A stretch of DNA of 64,000 nt. Origin: Yoonia maricola (GTDB taxonomy: Bacteria > Pseudomonadota > Alphaproteobacteria > Rhodobacterales > Rhodobacteraceae). The notes under the pieces are model-generated. The model worked only from the letters and a program-made list of their open reading frames with translations. It searched no databases and was not told the origin of the DNA. The position numbers and the translations under genes are program-made. Where the stretch lies: the NCBI RefSeq assembly GCF_002797915.1, contig NZ_PGTY01000001.1:62001-126000 (forward strand), in the 5' to 3' direction. Shown in pieces: positions 45,540-53,754 of the stretch (position 1 is the stretch's first letter; every line of letters begins with the position of its first letter).

Positions 45540-46123
45540 AGGCTGCCCTTGGTCGATGGTATCGCGTCCGCCTTGCGCGGATCGGTTTCAATCGCTTCGC
45601 GTAGCGCACGCGCGACCGATTTAAACGCTGCTTCGGTGATATGGTGGGCGTTAAAGCCGTGCAGCTTGTCGATGTGCAACGTGATGCCGCCATGGGTGCT
45701 GAGCGCTTGGAAAAACTCGCGCACCAATTCGGTGTCGAAAGTGCCGATCTTGCCGAAAGGCAGATCAAGGTTGCAGATGAGATAGGGCCGCGCAGACAGA
45801 TCCAGCGCGCAACGCACTTGTGCGTCGTCCATCGCAAGGTGGCAGCTTCCGTAACGGCGGATGCCGCGTTTGTCGTCAAGTGCTTCGGTCAGCGCCTGCC
45901 CAAGGGCAATGCCCACATCCTCGACCGTGTGGTGATCATCGATGTGTAGGTCACCTTTGGCGCAGATCGTCATGTCAATCAGCGCGTGACGCGACAGTTG
46001 ATCCAGCATGTGATCAAAGAAGCCCACGCCGGTTTGGTTGTCATATGTGCCGGTCCCATCAAGGTTGATGTTGACGGTGATGTCTGTTTCTGCCGTCGCC
46101 CGTGTAATTGTCGCTGTCCGCAT
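45536..46123 (-). CDS. hisB: Imidazoleglycerol-phosphate dehydratase
   Basis: 195 residues, the dehydratase-only HisB. It has [31 protein letters not shown], metal-binding [11 protein letters not shown], and the second half-repeat with [32 protein letters not shown]. The stop overlaps hisH. First gene of the hisB-hisH transcript; divergent from 46236. Confidence 0.96.
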   Translation of the reverse strand: MRTATITRATAETDITVNINLDGTGTYDNQTGVGFFDHMLDQLSRHALIDMTICAKGDLHIDDHHTVEDVGIALGQALTEALDDKRGIRRYGSCHLAMDDAQVRCALDLSARPYLICNLDLPFGKIGTFDTELVREFFQALSTHGGITLHIDKLHGFNAHHITEAAFKSVARALREAIETDPRKADAIPSTKGSL

Positions 46124-46235
46124 GGTTCCGCGTCCTTGGTTGGTGCCCCCGCTCTATAGGCGGAACCGGGGCAGGGGCCAAGCCCGTCGCAAAAACCCTG
46201 TGACATTTTCAACAAAATTTAAGGAGTTGATTCTT

Positions 46236-47003
46236 ATGGTGGCCTCAGCTGCCACTGATCAGGAGAATCCGATGAAGGCCCTCATTCTACGTGCCGATGC
46301 AAAAGCATCCGTTGAAACCGCGCAAGCGTTGATTGACAAAGGATTTCAGATCCTGTCGGTCGACACGCAGGCGGTCGCACACGCGCTGATCCGCGTTGAT
46401 ACGATTGATCTGCTTGTGATGGATGAGCGGATAGAGGGGCAGCTGACCCATGCCATCGCGCTGTCAGGTGAGCGGAGAAACCCTTACCTGAGTGCGATTT
46501 TGCTAACCGATCGCACGGCTGATGAAACCGATGACCTTTATGATCTGATCCCCAGTCTTTATGGGATGGTGGGCTCTGACACTGCGCCACAGTTGTTGGG
46601 AAAGCTGGCTTTATCTGCTGTCAGCAATGTTGAAACGGCGGTGGCACGGGTGGCGCAGAATGCCAGTGCCGATCAGGCCGATGAAACACCGCAGCTTGAT
46701 CCCATGGTGCTGGCGCGGGCAGGTATGATGCCACCGCGCGATGATAGCGAAAGCGGGGCACCCTGTTATGCGGATGTTGCGATTGCCGCCCCCGCGATGG
46801 CCGAAGTCGCGGCAACTGATCCCGCATTTACCTTCCATAGAATGGAAGATGTTGTTGCAGAACAAAGCCAAGAAGTGGACAAGCGCGCCGTGTTGGAGGA
46901 TGTCGAAGACGCCATAAGTGCCGAGGTTGCGGCATTGTTCCATAAGCACCCGCTTCTGCATCGGGTGCAATCACCACAATCCTTTGCCGCGAAGGCAGGC
47001 TAG
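46236..47003 (+). CDS. Receiver-like domain protein
   Basis: 255 residues from ATG 46236 (AAGGAG nine bases upstream); an ATG at 46272 with its own AGGAGA is an alternative. The first 120 residues look like a response-regulator fold (ALILRADAKASVETAQALIDKG, TIDLLVMDERIEGQ with a possible acidic site, LSAILLTDR). The rest is Ala-rich, disordered-looking and acidic. The phosphoacceptor is not certain. Divergent from hisB; a strong terminator follows. Confidence 0.65.
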   Translation: MVASAATDQENPMKALILRADAKASVETAQALIDKGFQILSVDTQAVAHALIRVDTIDLLVMDERIEGQLTHAIALSGERRNPYLSAILLTDRTADETDDLYDLIPSLYGMVGSDTAPQLLGKLALSAVSNVETAVARVAQNASADQADETPQLDPMVLARAGMMPPRDDSESGAPCYADVAIAAPAMAEVAATDPAFTFHRMEDVVAEQSQEVDKRAVLEDVEDAISAEVAALFHKHPLLHRVQSPQSFAAKAG

Positions 47004-47042
47004 AATTGGTGCGATCGGAATGATGCCGATGGACGAACCTAA

Positions 47043-47086
47043 AAAAACCAAAAGGCCGCAGCACATGCTGCGGCCTTTTGGTTTTT
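47043..47086. terminator. Strong bidirectional terminator hairpin
   Basis: A perfect 21-base-pair inverted repeat: AAAAACCAAAAGGCCGCAGCA (47043-47063) against its complement at 47066-47086. A-run and T-run ends serve both strands. It ends the receiver-like gene and, from the other side, tRNA-Gly. Confidence 0.92.
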
Positions 47087-47091
47087 CGAAT

Positions 47092-47166
47092 TGGAGCGGG
47101 CGATGAGATTCGAACTCACGACCCTAACCTTGGCAAGGTTATGCTCTACCCCTGAGCTACGCCCGC
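47092..47166 (-). tRNA. tRNA-Gly (GCC)
   Basis: 75 bases including CCA. Acceptor GCGGGCG pairs with CGCCCGC; the anticodon loop TTGCCAA lies in a TAACC/GGTTA stem, giving GCC. D-arm GGGGTAGAGC and T-arm GAGTTCGAATCTC are canonical. Confidence 0.97.
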
Positions 47167-47263
47167 GCGCCAATTCGTGAGGGCTGATCTATAAAGAGTC
47201 TGGCCGTTCTGCAAGACTAAAATCGAAAGAAATCCCAGTTTTTCGATTTAGCGCGCGCAGCGC

Positions 47264-48076
47264 TTATGCGTCTGGCGTATACCCGCCGAATACCTGCGCC
47301 TCTGTTCCCACATCGACGCTGTGCAGGATCAATCCGTTATCCGTTAGAAGAGCGAGTCCGTAAGCCCCTGCGTTATTTGACGACAAATGCGGGTTGGGAT
47401 CGACCAGATCGACGATACCCTGATGACAGGTGCTCTTTAAAACAGTCCAAGGCACGCCGCCCGCGTTTCCAGAGATCGCCAAATGCACATGGCCGCAGAT
47501 CAGGTGGAGGTTGCCGTGGCAGGCAAGACGATCCAGCAACGCGGACCCGTTGCGCAGCTTGATCATGTCCATGCCCGGAATGCCGGTTTCAAAGGGTGGG
47601 TGGTGGATGCAAACGATGGCATGGCGCCCGTCGCGGCGCATCAGCGCATCTTCAAGAAATGCGAGCCTGTCATCACAAAGCCAACCTTCATGATGCCCGT
47701 TGGGGTAGGGTGGGCCGTCGAGCGAATCCAGCGTGATGATCCGGTGCCGACCTATGTCGCACCACTGCTGAATATGACCTGATGCGGTTTGTGCTGCATC
47801 TGGAAATTGGGCAAGAAACGCATCACGCCGGTCGTGGTTGCCGAGCATCGGGATAGTTGGCATAGCAACGTTGGCCAGTATGCGGGCAAGCTCGCGGTAC
47901 TCTTCCGGCTCGCCATTGTGGGTCAGATCACCCAGAAGGACCAGGGCCGCCGCATCGGGATGGGCTGCGGTGGACGCCTCAAGAGCCTCCGCCAGACGTT
48001 GCGACGGGTCAAGTCCGATGATCTGGTCACCCGGCGCAGTGATATGCAGGTCGCTGATTAGAAGAATTTTTTGCAT
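47264..48076 (-). CDS. Calcineurin-like metallophosphoesterase (CpdA type)
   Basis: 270 residues. The dinuclear-metal motifs are all visible: LLISDLHI (D8, H10), LLGDLTHNGE near residue 50, MLGNHDRRD near residue 78, HHPPF near residue 165, and HVHLAISG near residue 205. This is the pattern of cyclic-nucleotide phosphodiesterases of the CpdA family, but the substrate is unproven. Confidence 0.88.
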   Translation of the reverse strand: MQKILLISDLHITAPGDQIIGLDPSQRLAEALEASTAAHPDAAALVLLGDLTHNGEPEEYRELARILANVAMPTIPMLGNHDRRDAFLAQFPDAAQTASGHIQQWCDIGRHRIITLDSLDGPPYPNGHHEGWLCDDRLAFLEDALMRRDGRHAIVCIHHPPFETGIPGMDMIKLRNGSALLDRLACHGNLHLICGHVHLAISGNAGGVPWTVLKSTCHQGIVDLVDPNPHLSSNNAGAYGLALLTDNGLILHSVDVGTEAQVFGGYTPDA

Positions 48077-48080
48077 GCCT

Positions 48081-48464
48081 TCAGCCCTTGAATTCGATCA
48101 GGTCCCATCTGTTTCCGAACGGATCGCGAAACACTGCCACTTGACCATACGGTTCATGGCGCGGCGCTTCCTCAAATGTCACACCCTTGGCGCGCATCGC
48201 TGCGTGATCGCGCGCAAAGTCATCTGTTTGCAGGAACAGCCAGACGCGGCCACCGCCCTGATTGCCAATCGTGGCGGTTTGTTCCGCCCCGACTGCCTTG
48301 GCCAACAGAAACCCGGTTTCGGCCCCTGCAGGTGCCACCCGGACCCAGCGTTTACTTCCGCCAAGGTCGGTATCTTCCAGAAGATCAAACCCAAGTTGAT
48401 CCACAAAGAAGGCAATGCCCGCATCATAATCTGGCACAAGGATGGAAAGTAGGGCGAGCTTCAC
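48081..48464 (-). CDS. VOC/glyoxalase family protein
   Basis: 127 residues from GTG 48464, which overlaps the TGA of the upstream DUF2314 gene (GTGA coupling). The VOC halves are LALLSILVPDYDAGIAFFVDQLGF and VAVFRDPFGNRWDLIEF. Substrate unknown. Confidence 0.85.
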   Translation of the reverse strand: MKLALLSILVPDYDAGIAFFVDQLGFDLLEDTDLGGSKRWVRVAPAGAETGFLLAKAVGAEQTATIGNQGGGRVWLFLQTDDFARDHAAMRAKGVTFEEAPRHEPYGQVAVFRDPFGNRWDLIEFKG

Positions 48465-48973
48465 TCGCAAGACCACTCCTGCGCGAAGGGCGGCGTGGTG
48501 TATTTGGCCAAAGCAGCCTCATCACCGGCCCACGACAAAAGCACACGCGTGGTGTAATCGCCGTAGTTGGCACCTGTCGGATAGCGCCAGCTCCAATCGA
48601 CGATCATGTCGTAGGTAAAATCGAACTGATCACCACGGTTAAATCCGGGCATGTTATTCGGTTGATTAGCAAGAATCCCTGCAAAATTTTCGCCATCCCA
48701 AGCGGCAAAAGGACCAACCCAGATGATCTCATGCTCTATTTCGCGGCTTTTGACCGGGACTTGCACTTTGAGAAAACCGCCCTCAGGTCCATAGCCTTCC
48801 GCGTTCGTGGCGGTGCAAAGAAACAGGGGCAGGCTTTGCTGAGCGGCGGCGATTGCATTATTCATCGTTTGGTCGGTCGCTTCGACACCGACAGTTGGAT
48901 CCCCCTCTTGTGCTGTGAGCGGCGCAGCAAGGGGGGCCATAATTAACATACATATAATGAAAATACGCAGCAT
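48461..48973 (-). CDS. Secreted DUF2314-type protein
   Basis: 170 residues from ATG 48973, which shares its first base with the end of the pyc stop (TGATG). A Sec signal (IFIICMLIMAPLAAPLTAQ) is present. The mature part has DUF2314 features: LKVQVPVKSREIEHEIIWVG and FTYDMIVDWSWR. Function unknown. It forms a transcript pyc - DUF2314 - VOC. Confidence 0.75.
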   Translation of the reverse strand: MLRIFIICMLIMAPLAAPLTAQEGDPTVGVEATDQTMNNAIAAAQQSLPLFLCTATNAEGYGPEGGFLKVQVPVKSREIEHEIIWVGPFAAWDGENFAGILANQPNNMPGFNRGDQFDFTYDMIVDWSWRYPTGANYGDYTTRVLLSWAGDEAALAKYTTPPFAQEWSCE

Positions 48974-51900
48974 CACTCGAACTCGACCAGCAGGTCCTTG
49001 GCATCGATCTGCCCGCCCGCCTGCACATGTACGGCCTTTACCACCGCATCACGTTCGGCATGGATGCCCGTTTCCATCTTCATCGCTTCGATGGTCAGCA
49101 GCAGATCGCCTTCTTTCACCTCTTTGCCTGCAACAGCAGCAACCGTCGCGACAACCCCCGGCATCGGGGCACCGATATGGTTATCATTGCCATCCTCGGC
49201 CTTGGGGCGCGAGATTTTCTCGGACGCTGCAAGCCGGTTCATGACACGAATTGTGCGCGGTTGACCGTTGAGTTCAAAGAAAACTTTGACCTCACCATCT
49301 TCGTTCATGTCTGCCACAGCCTGCAGACGAATTTCGAGTGTTTTACCGGGGTCGATTTCAGCAACGATTTCTTCCCCTGGTTCCATGCCGTAGAAGAATG
49401 TGCGCGTGGGCAGCGTCCGGACCGGGCCGTAGGTGCGGTGGCGGCCCATGTAGTCAAGGAAGACTTTCGGATACATCAGGTAACCGTTAAGGTCTTCGTC
49501 ATCGACCGTCTTCCCGTCCAATTGGCTGGACAGATCAGCGCGTGTTGCCTCTAAATCGACCGGGGGCAGATGCTTACCGGGACGTTCCGTGATCGGCTTG
49601 TCGCCTTTGAGGATTTTCTTCTGGATGGCTTTGGGCCAGCCACCGGGCGGCTGGCCCAGATCGCCACGCATCATGTCCACGACACTGTCGGGGAAGACCA
49701 CATCGACCTTTGGGTCTTCGACCTCTGCGCGGGTCAGGTTTTGGCTGACCATCATCAAGGCCATGTCGCCGACGACCTTGGAGGATGGCGTGACTTTTAC
49801 GATATCGCCGAACATTGCGTTCACGTCCGCATAGGTCTGGGCGACCTCATGCCAGCGTTCTTCGAGGCCCAAGGACCGCGCTTGGGCTTTGAGGTTCGTA
49901 AACTGCCCGCCGGGCATTTCGTGCAAATAGACTTCGGAGGCAGGGGCTTGCAGCCCGGATTCGAATGCAGCGTAATGCGCGCGCACCTGTTCGAAGTAGT
50001 TGCTGATCTCGCGGATGGCTGCAATGTCGAGCCCGGTGTCGCGGTCGTCGCCCCGCAGCGCTTCGACAATGGACCCCAGTGTTGGCTGCGACGTGTTGCC
50101 CGAGAGTGCGTCAATCGCACTGTCGACACAATCGACACCGGCGGCAGAGGCCGCGAGGACCGTTGCAATTGCCGCCCCTGATGTGTCGTGCGTATGGAAG
50201 TGGATTGGCAGATTTGTTTCTTCTTTCAAGGCCTTGACGAGCGCAGTTGCAGCCGCGGGTTTCATCAGCCCAGCCATGTCTTTCAGGCCAAGCACATGCG
50301 CGCCTGCTGCTTCCAGTTCTTTCGCCATGCCGACATAGTATTTCAGGTCATACTTGGCCCGGTTCGGGTCCATCAGGTCGCCGGTGTAGCAGATCGTGCC
50401 TTCGCAGACCTTTTCCGCCTTGATGACCGCGTCCATCGCGACACGCATATTTTCGACCCAGTTGAGGCTGTCGAACACGCGGAAAACGTCAACGCCAGAA
50501 CTGGCGGCCTGTGCCACAAAGCTTTGCACCACATTGTCTGGATAGTTGGTGTAGCCGACCCCGTTGGAGGCGCGCAGCAGCATTTGGGTCATGATGTTGG
50601 GCATGACCGCGCGGATGTCGCGCAGGCGCTGCCATGGGCATTCCTGCAAGAAGCGATAGGCCACGTCAAATGTCGCACCGCCCCAGCATTCGACGCTGAA
50701 CAGCTGATGCATTTTGGCGGCATAGGCAGGGGCCGCGTTGATCATATCAATCGACCGCATGCGTGTGGCGAGCAGGGATTGATGCCCGTCGCGCATAGTG
50801 GTGTCGGTGATCAGCAACTGCTTTTGATCGCGCATCCAATCGGCCACGGCCTCTGGTCCGAATTGGTCAAGGATGTTGCGGGTGCCGGGGGTCACATCAG
50901 TGGTCGGTTTGACGGGTGGGCGTGGTGGTTTCACGTCGGCAGCAGGGCGTGGGCGGCCTGCTGTTTCAGGATGCCCGTTCACGGTGATGTCCGCGATATA
51001 AGTCAGGATTTTTGTGGCCCGGTCACGCCGTTTGGTGAAGTTGAAGAGGTCCGGTGTCTCATCAATGAATTTGGTGTGGTACTCGTTGTTCAGGAACACC
51101 GGGTGTTTGAGCAGGTTTTCGACAAAGGCAATATTGGTGGATACGCCACGAATACGGAATTCGCGCAAGGCGCGGTCCATCCGCGCAATCGCCATTTCCG
51201 GTGTGGGTGCGCGGGCGGTCACTTTGGTCAGCAGGCTGTCGTAATAACGCGTGATGACCGCGCCAGAATAGGCGGTGCCGCCGTCCAACCGGATGCCGGG
51301 GCCAGTGGCAGAGCGGTACATCTGGATGCGCCCATAGTCGGGGATAAAGTTGTTTTGCGGGTCTTCCGTTGTGACCCGGCATTGCAGGGCGTGCCCATCA
51401 AGTTTCACGTCATATTGGCTGGCACAGCCGGTCGCCTCGACCAGTGATTTGCCTTCGGCAATCAGGATTTGGGCGCGCACGATGTCGATGCCTGTAACCT
51501 CTTCGGTCACGGTATGTTCGACCTGCACGCGCGGGTTCACCTCGATGAAGTAGAATTCGCCGCTGTCCATATCCATCAGGAATTCAACGGTGCCTGCGCA
51601 TTCGTAGTTTACGTGTTGGCAGATTTTCTTGCCGAGATTGCAGAGCTGCTCGCGTTGTGTCCCGCTCAGATAGGGGGCAGGGGCGCGTTCCACGACCTTT
51701 TGGTTGCGGCGCTGGACCGAACAGTCGCGTTCCCACAGGTGGTAAATCTGGCCGTGGCTGTCGCCCAGGATTTGCACCTCGACATGGCGGGCGCGCATGA
51801 TCATCTTTTCCAGATAACCTTCGCCGTTGCCAAAGGCCGCTTCGGCCTCGCGGCGGCCTTCGAGGACTTTTTCTTCCAACTCATCTTCGGACATGATCGG

Positions 51901-52416
51901 GCGCATCCCGCGACCGCCGCCGCCCCATGACGCCTTGAGCATCAATGGATATCCGACCGCCGCCGCCTCTTTCTTGATGGCTTTCATGTCATCGCCCAGC
52001 ACCTCTGTCGCTGGGATGACCGGCACACCAGCCTCAATCGCGACGCGGCGCGCGCTGGCTTTGTCGCCCAAGGCGCGCATGGTGTCAGCCTTGGGGCCGA
52101 TAAAGGTAATGCCATTTGCGGCACAGGCATCCACGAAATCAGGGTTTTCGGACAAAAGACCATAGCCCGGGTGGATCGCGTCGGCGCCAGACATCTTGGC
52201 GACGCGGATGATTTCGTCGATGGACAAATACGCTGCAACAGGGCCGAGGTCTTCACCGATGCGATACGCCTCATCCGCTTTGAAGCGGTGCAGGCCCAGT
52301 TTGTCCTCTTCGGCAAAGACGGCGACCGTCTTCTTCCCCATCTCATTGGCGGCGCGCATGATGCGGATGGCGATCTCGCCCCGGTTGGCGATGAGGATTT
52401 TCGTGAAGTCAGTCAT
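48973..52416 (-). CDS. pyc: Pyruvate carboxylase
   Basis: 1147 residues, a full single-chain biotin enzyme that makes oxaloacetate from pyruvate. Order: biotin carboxylase (residues 5-455; KKEAAAVGYPLMLKASWGGGGRGMR ATP site, PRVQVEHTVTEEVTGID), carboxyltransferase barrel (about 530-800; LLITDTTMRDGHQSLLATRM), and C-terminal biotinyl domain with the lysine in AMKMETG near residue 1110. The length is normal. First gene of a transcript with DUF2314 and VOC genes. Confidence 0.97.
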   Translation of the reverse strand: MTDFTKILIANRGEIAIRIMRAANEMGKKTVAVFAEEDKLGLHRFKADEAYRIGEDLGPVAAYLSIDEIIRVAKMSGADAIHPGYGLLSENPDFVDACAANGITFIGPKADTMRALGDKASARRVAIEAGVPVIPATEVLGDDMKAIKKEAAAVGYPLMLKASWGGGGRGMRPIMSEDELEEKVLEGRREAEAAFGNGEGYLEKMIMRARHVEVQILGDSHGQIYHLWERDCSVQRRNQKVVERAPAPYLSGTQREQLCNLGKKICQHVNYECAGTVEFLMDMDSGEFYFIEVNPRVQVEHTVTEEVTGIDIVRAQILIAEGKSLVEATGCASQYDVKLDGHALQCRVTTEDPQNNFIPDYGRIQMYRSATGPGIRLDGGTAYSGAVITRYYDSLLTKVTARAPTPEMAIARMDRALREFRIRGVSTNIAFVENLLKHPVFLNNEYHTKFIDETPDLFNFTKRRDRATKILTYIADITVNGHPETAGRPRPAADVKPPRPPVKPTTDVTPGTRNILDQFGPEAVADWMRDQKQLLITDTTMRDGHQSLLATRMRSIDMINAAPAYAAKMHQLFSVECWGGATFDVAYRFLQECPWQRLRDIRAVMPNIMTQMLLRASNGVGYTNYPDNVVQSFVAQAASSGVDVFRVFDSLNWVENMRVAMDAVIKAEKVCEGTICYTGDLMDPNRAKYDLKYYVGMAKELEAAGAHVLGLKDMAGLMKPAAATALVKALKEETNLPIHFHTHDTSGAAIATVLAASAAGVDCVDSAIDALSGNTSQPTLGSIVEALRGDDRDTGLDIAAIREISNYFEQVRAHYAAFESGLQAPASEVYLHEMPGGQFTNLKAQARSLGLEERWHEVAQTYADVNAMFGDIVKVTPSSKVVGDMALMMVSQNLTRAEVEDPKVDVVFPDSVVDMMRGDLGQPPGGWPKAIQKKILKGDKPITERPGKHLPPVDLEATRADLSSQLDGKTVDDEDLNGYLMYPKVFLDYMGRHRTYGPVRTLPTRTFFYGMEPGEEIVAEIDPGKTLEIRLQAVADMNEDGEVKVFFELNGQPRTIRVMNRLAASEKISRPKAEDGNDNHIGAPMPGVVATVAAVAGKEVKEGDLLLTIEAMKMETGIHAERDAVVKAVHVQAGGQIDAKDLLVEFE

Positions 52417-52476
52417 AGTGCGTCCCTTTGCAGTCGCAGCATTGGTAAGGGGGAAAACTGGGATCGTCCATAACGA

Positions 52477-53616
52477 TTAATGGGTAGATCGCAGCCGATC
52501 TGGCAGGTTTTTGAGCGTTTTCGTACCCAATTGGCCCATATTGCTGATCATGTCCTGCCGCAGGATATCCAGCACATGGGCCGCACCCGGTTCCCCTAGC
52601 GCGGCCAATCCATAGTGGAAAGCACGGCCAAGCATCACGAAGTCGGCGCCGCGTGCGAGGGCGCGCAGGACGTCGAGCCCCCCTTCGATGCCGCTGTCGA
52701 AGATGACGGGCAGGTGGGTGGCAGCGCGGACCTGAGGCAGCGTTTCGATGGTCGCGGGCCCGCCGTCAAACTGGCGGCCTGCATGGTTGCTGACCCAGAT
52801 CGCGTCAGCCCCCTCATCAGTCAAGCGGGCGGCGTCATCTGCGTTGCCGACGCCTTTGACGATCAGCGGGCCGTCCCAGACATCACGCAGGGATTTGAAG
52901 TAATCCCAATCAGGCGATGTGCGCAGCAGGTAACCTATATGTTCGTTCGAGGGCAGGGTGCTTTTGACGTTGGAATAGCTTTCCATCAGGCGCAGGCGTG
53001 GCATGCCGGTTTTGCGGATGCCGTTCAGCCATGCGGGGCATTGGGCGGCCTGCATCGCCAGACGCGGGGTGAGTTTGGGTGGCTGGGTCAGCCCCCCGCG
53101 TGTCTGCCGTTCACGGCGTGATGCGACAGGGACATCAACGGTCAAAACGATGGTGTGAAATCCGCTGTCTTTGGCACGTTTCAGAATGTCATCGCGGATG
53201 CCCGGATCGCGGGGTGGATAGAGTTGGAACCAGGCATGTTCGTCTGCATACGGGCCGACGTCTTCAGGCAGTTGGCTGGCCACGGTTGACAGCGTGAAGG
53301 GGATGTTTTCGCGCGCGGCTGTCCGCGCCAGCATCTGTTCTGCGCCGGGCCAGATCAGGCCGGACATGCCGACAGGGGCGATGCCGATAGGCAGCGGATG
53401 GGTTTGCCGCAGAAGGGTTGCGGACAGATCGGGCGTGAATTCGCCGTGCAGGATCGAGGGGTTCAAAAGCACTTGATCCAACTGGTCGCGGTTGCGCCTT
53501 TGCGTGGCCTCTACCCCGGTCGCACTGTCGAGGTATTCCCAGACGAAATGCGGGATACGGCGACGCGCGCGGGCTTTCAGATCAGCGATGGCGGGATAAC
53601 GGCTGTGCAGGGTCAT
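52477..53616 (-). CDS. lldD: FMN-dependent alpha-hydroxy-acid dehydrogenase
   Basis: 379 residues from ATG 53616 (MTLHSRYPAIADLKARARRR); an open frame extending upstream to 53865 does not match the family start. It oxidises L-lactate or a related 2-hydroxy acid with FMN. Visible are PIGIAPVGMSGLIWPGAE, LYPPRDPGI (Tyr of the active site), the catalytic His in SNHAGRQFDGGPA near residue 270 and SGIEGGLDVLRALARGADFVMLGRA (FMN phosphate). Lactate versus glycolate specificity is not fixed by the sequence. Confidence 0.88.
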   Translation of the reverse strand: MTLHSRYPAIADLKARARRRIPHFVWEYLDSATGVEATQRRNRDQLDQVLLNPSILHGEFTPDLSATLLRQTHPLPIGIAPVGMSGLIWPGAEQMLARTAARENIPFTLSTVASQLPEDVGPYADEHAWFQLYPPRDPGIRDDILKRAKDSGFHTIVLTVDVPVASRRERQTRGGLTQPPKLTPRLAMQAAQCPAWLNGIRKTGMPRLRLMESYSNVKSTLPSNEHIGYLLRTSPDWDYFKSLRDVWDGPLIVKGVGNADDAARLTDEGADAIWVSNHAGRQFDGGPATIETLPQVRAATHLPVIFDSGIEGGLDVLRALARGADFVMLGRAFHYGLAALGEPGAAHVLDILRQDMISNMGQLGTKTLKNLPDRLRSTH

Positions 53617-53754
53617 AGGGCGCACGCTATTGTGCGCGTGGTGCGTTTGGCAATGGGCGGGTGCCTCCGGCTGAGGTATTTTGGAAAATGAGAGGGGTGG
53701 AACGGAAGTAGAACAAGCCTTTTCACGCGGTGCGGATGGCGCTATGAGTAGGGG

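Noticed and set aside
50188..51447. A 419-residue plus-strand frame inside pyc
   Set aside because: Antisense to the biotin carboxylase and carboxyltransferase domains; no family character.
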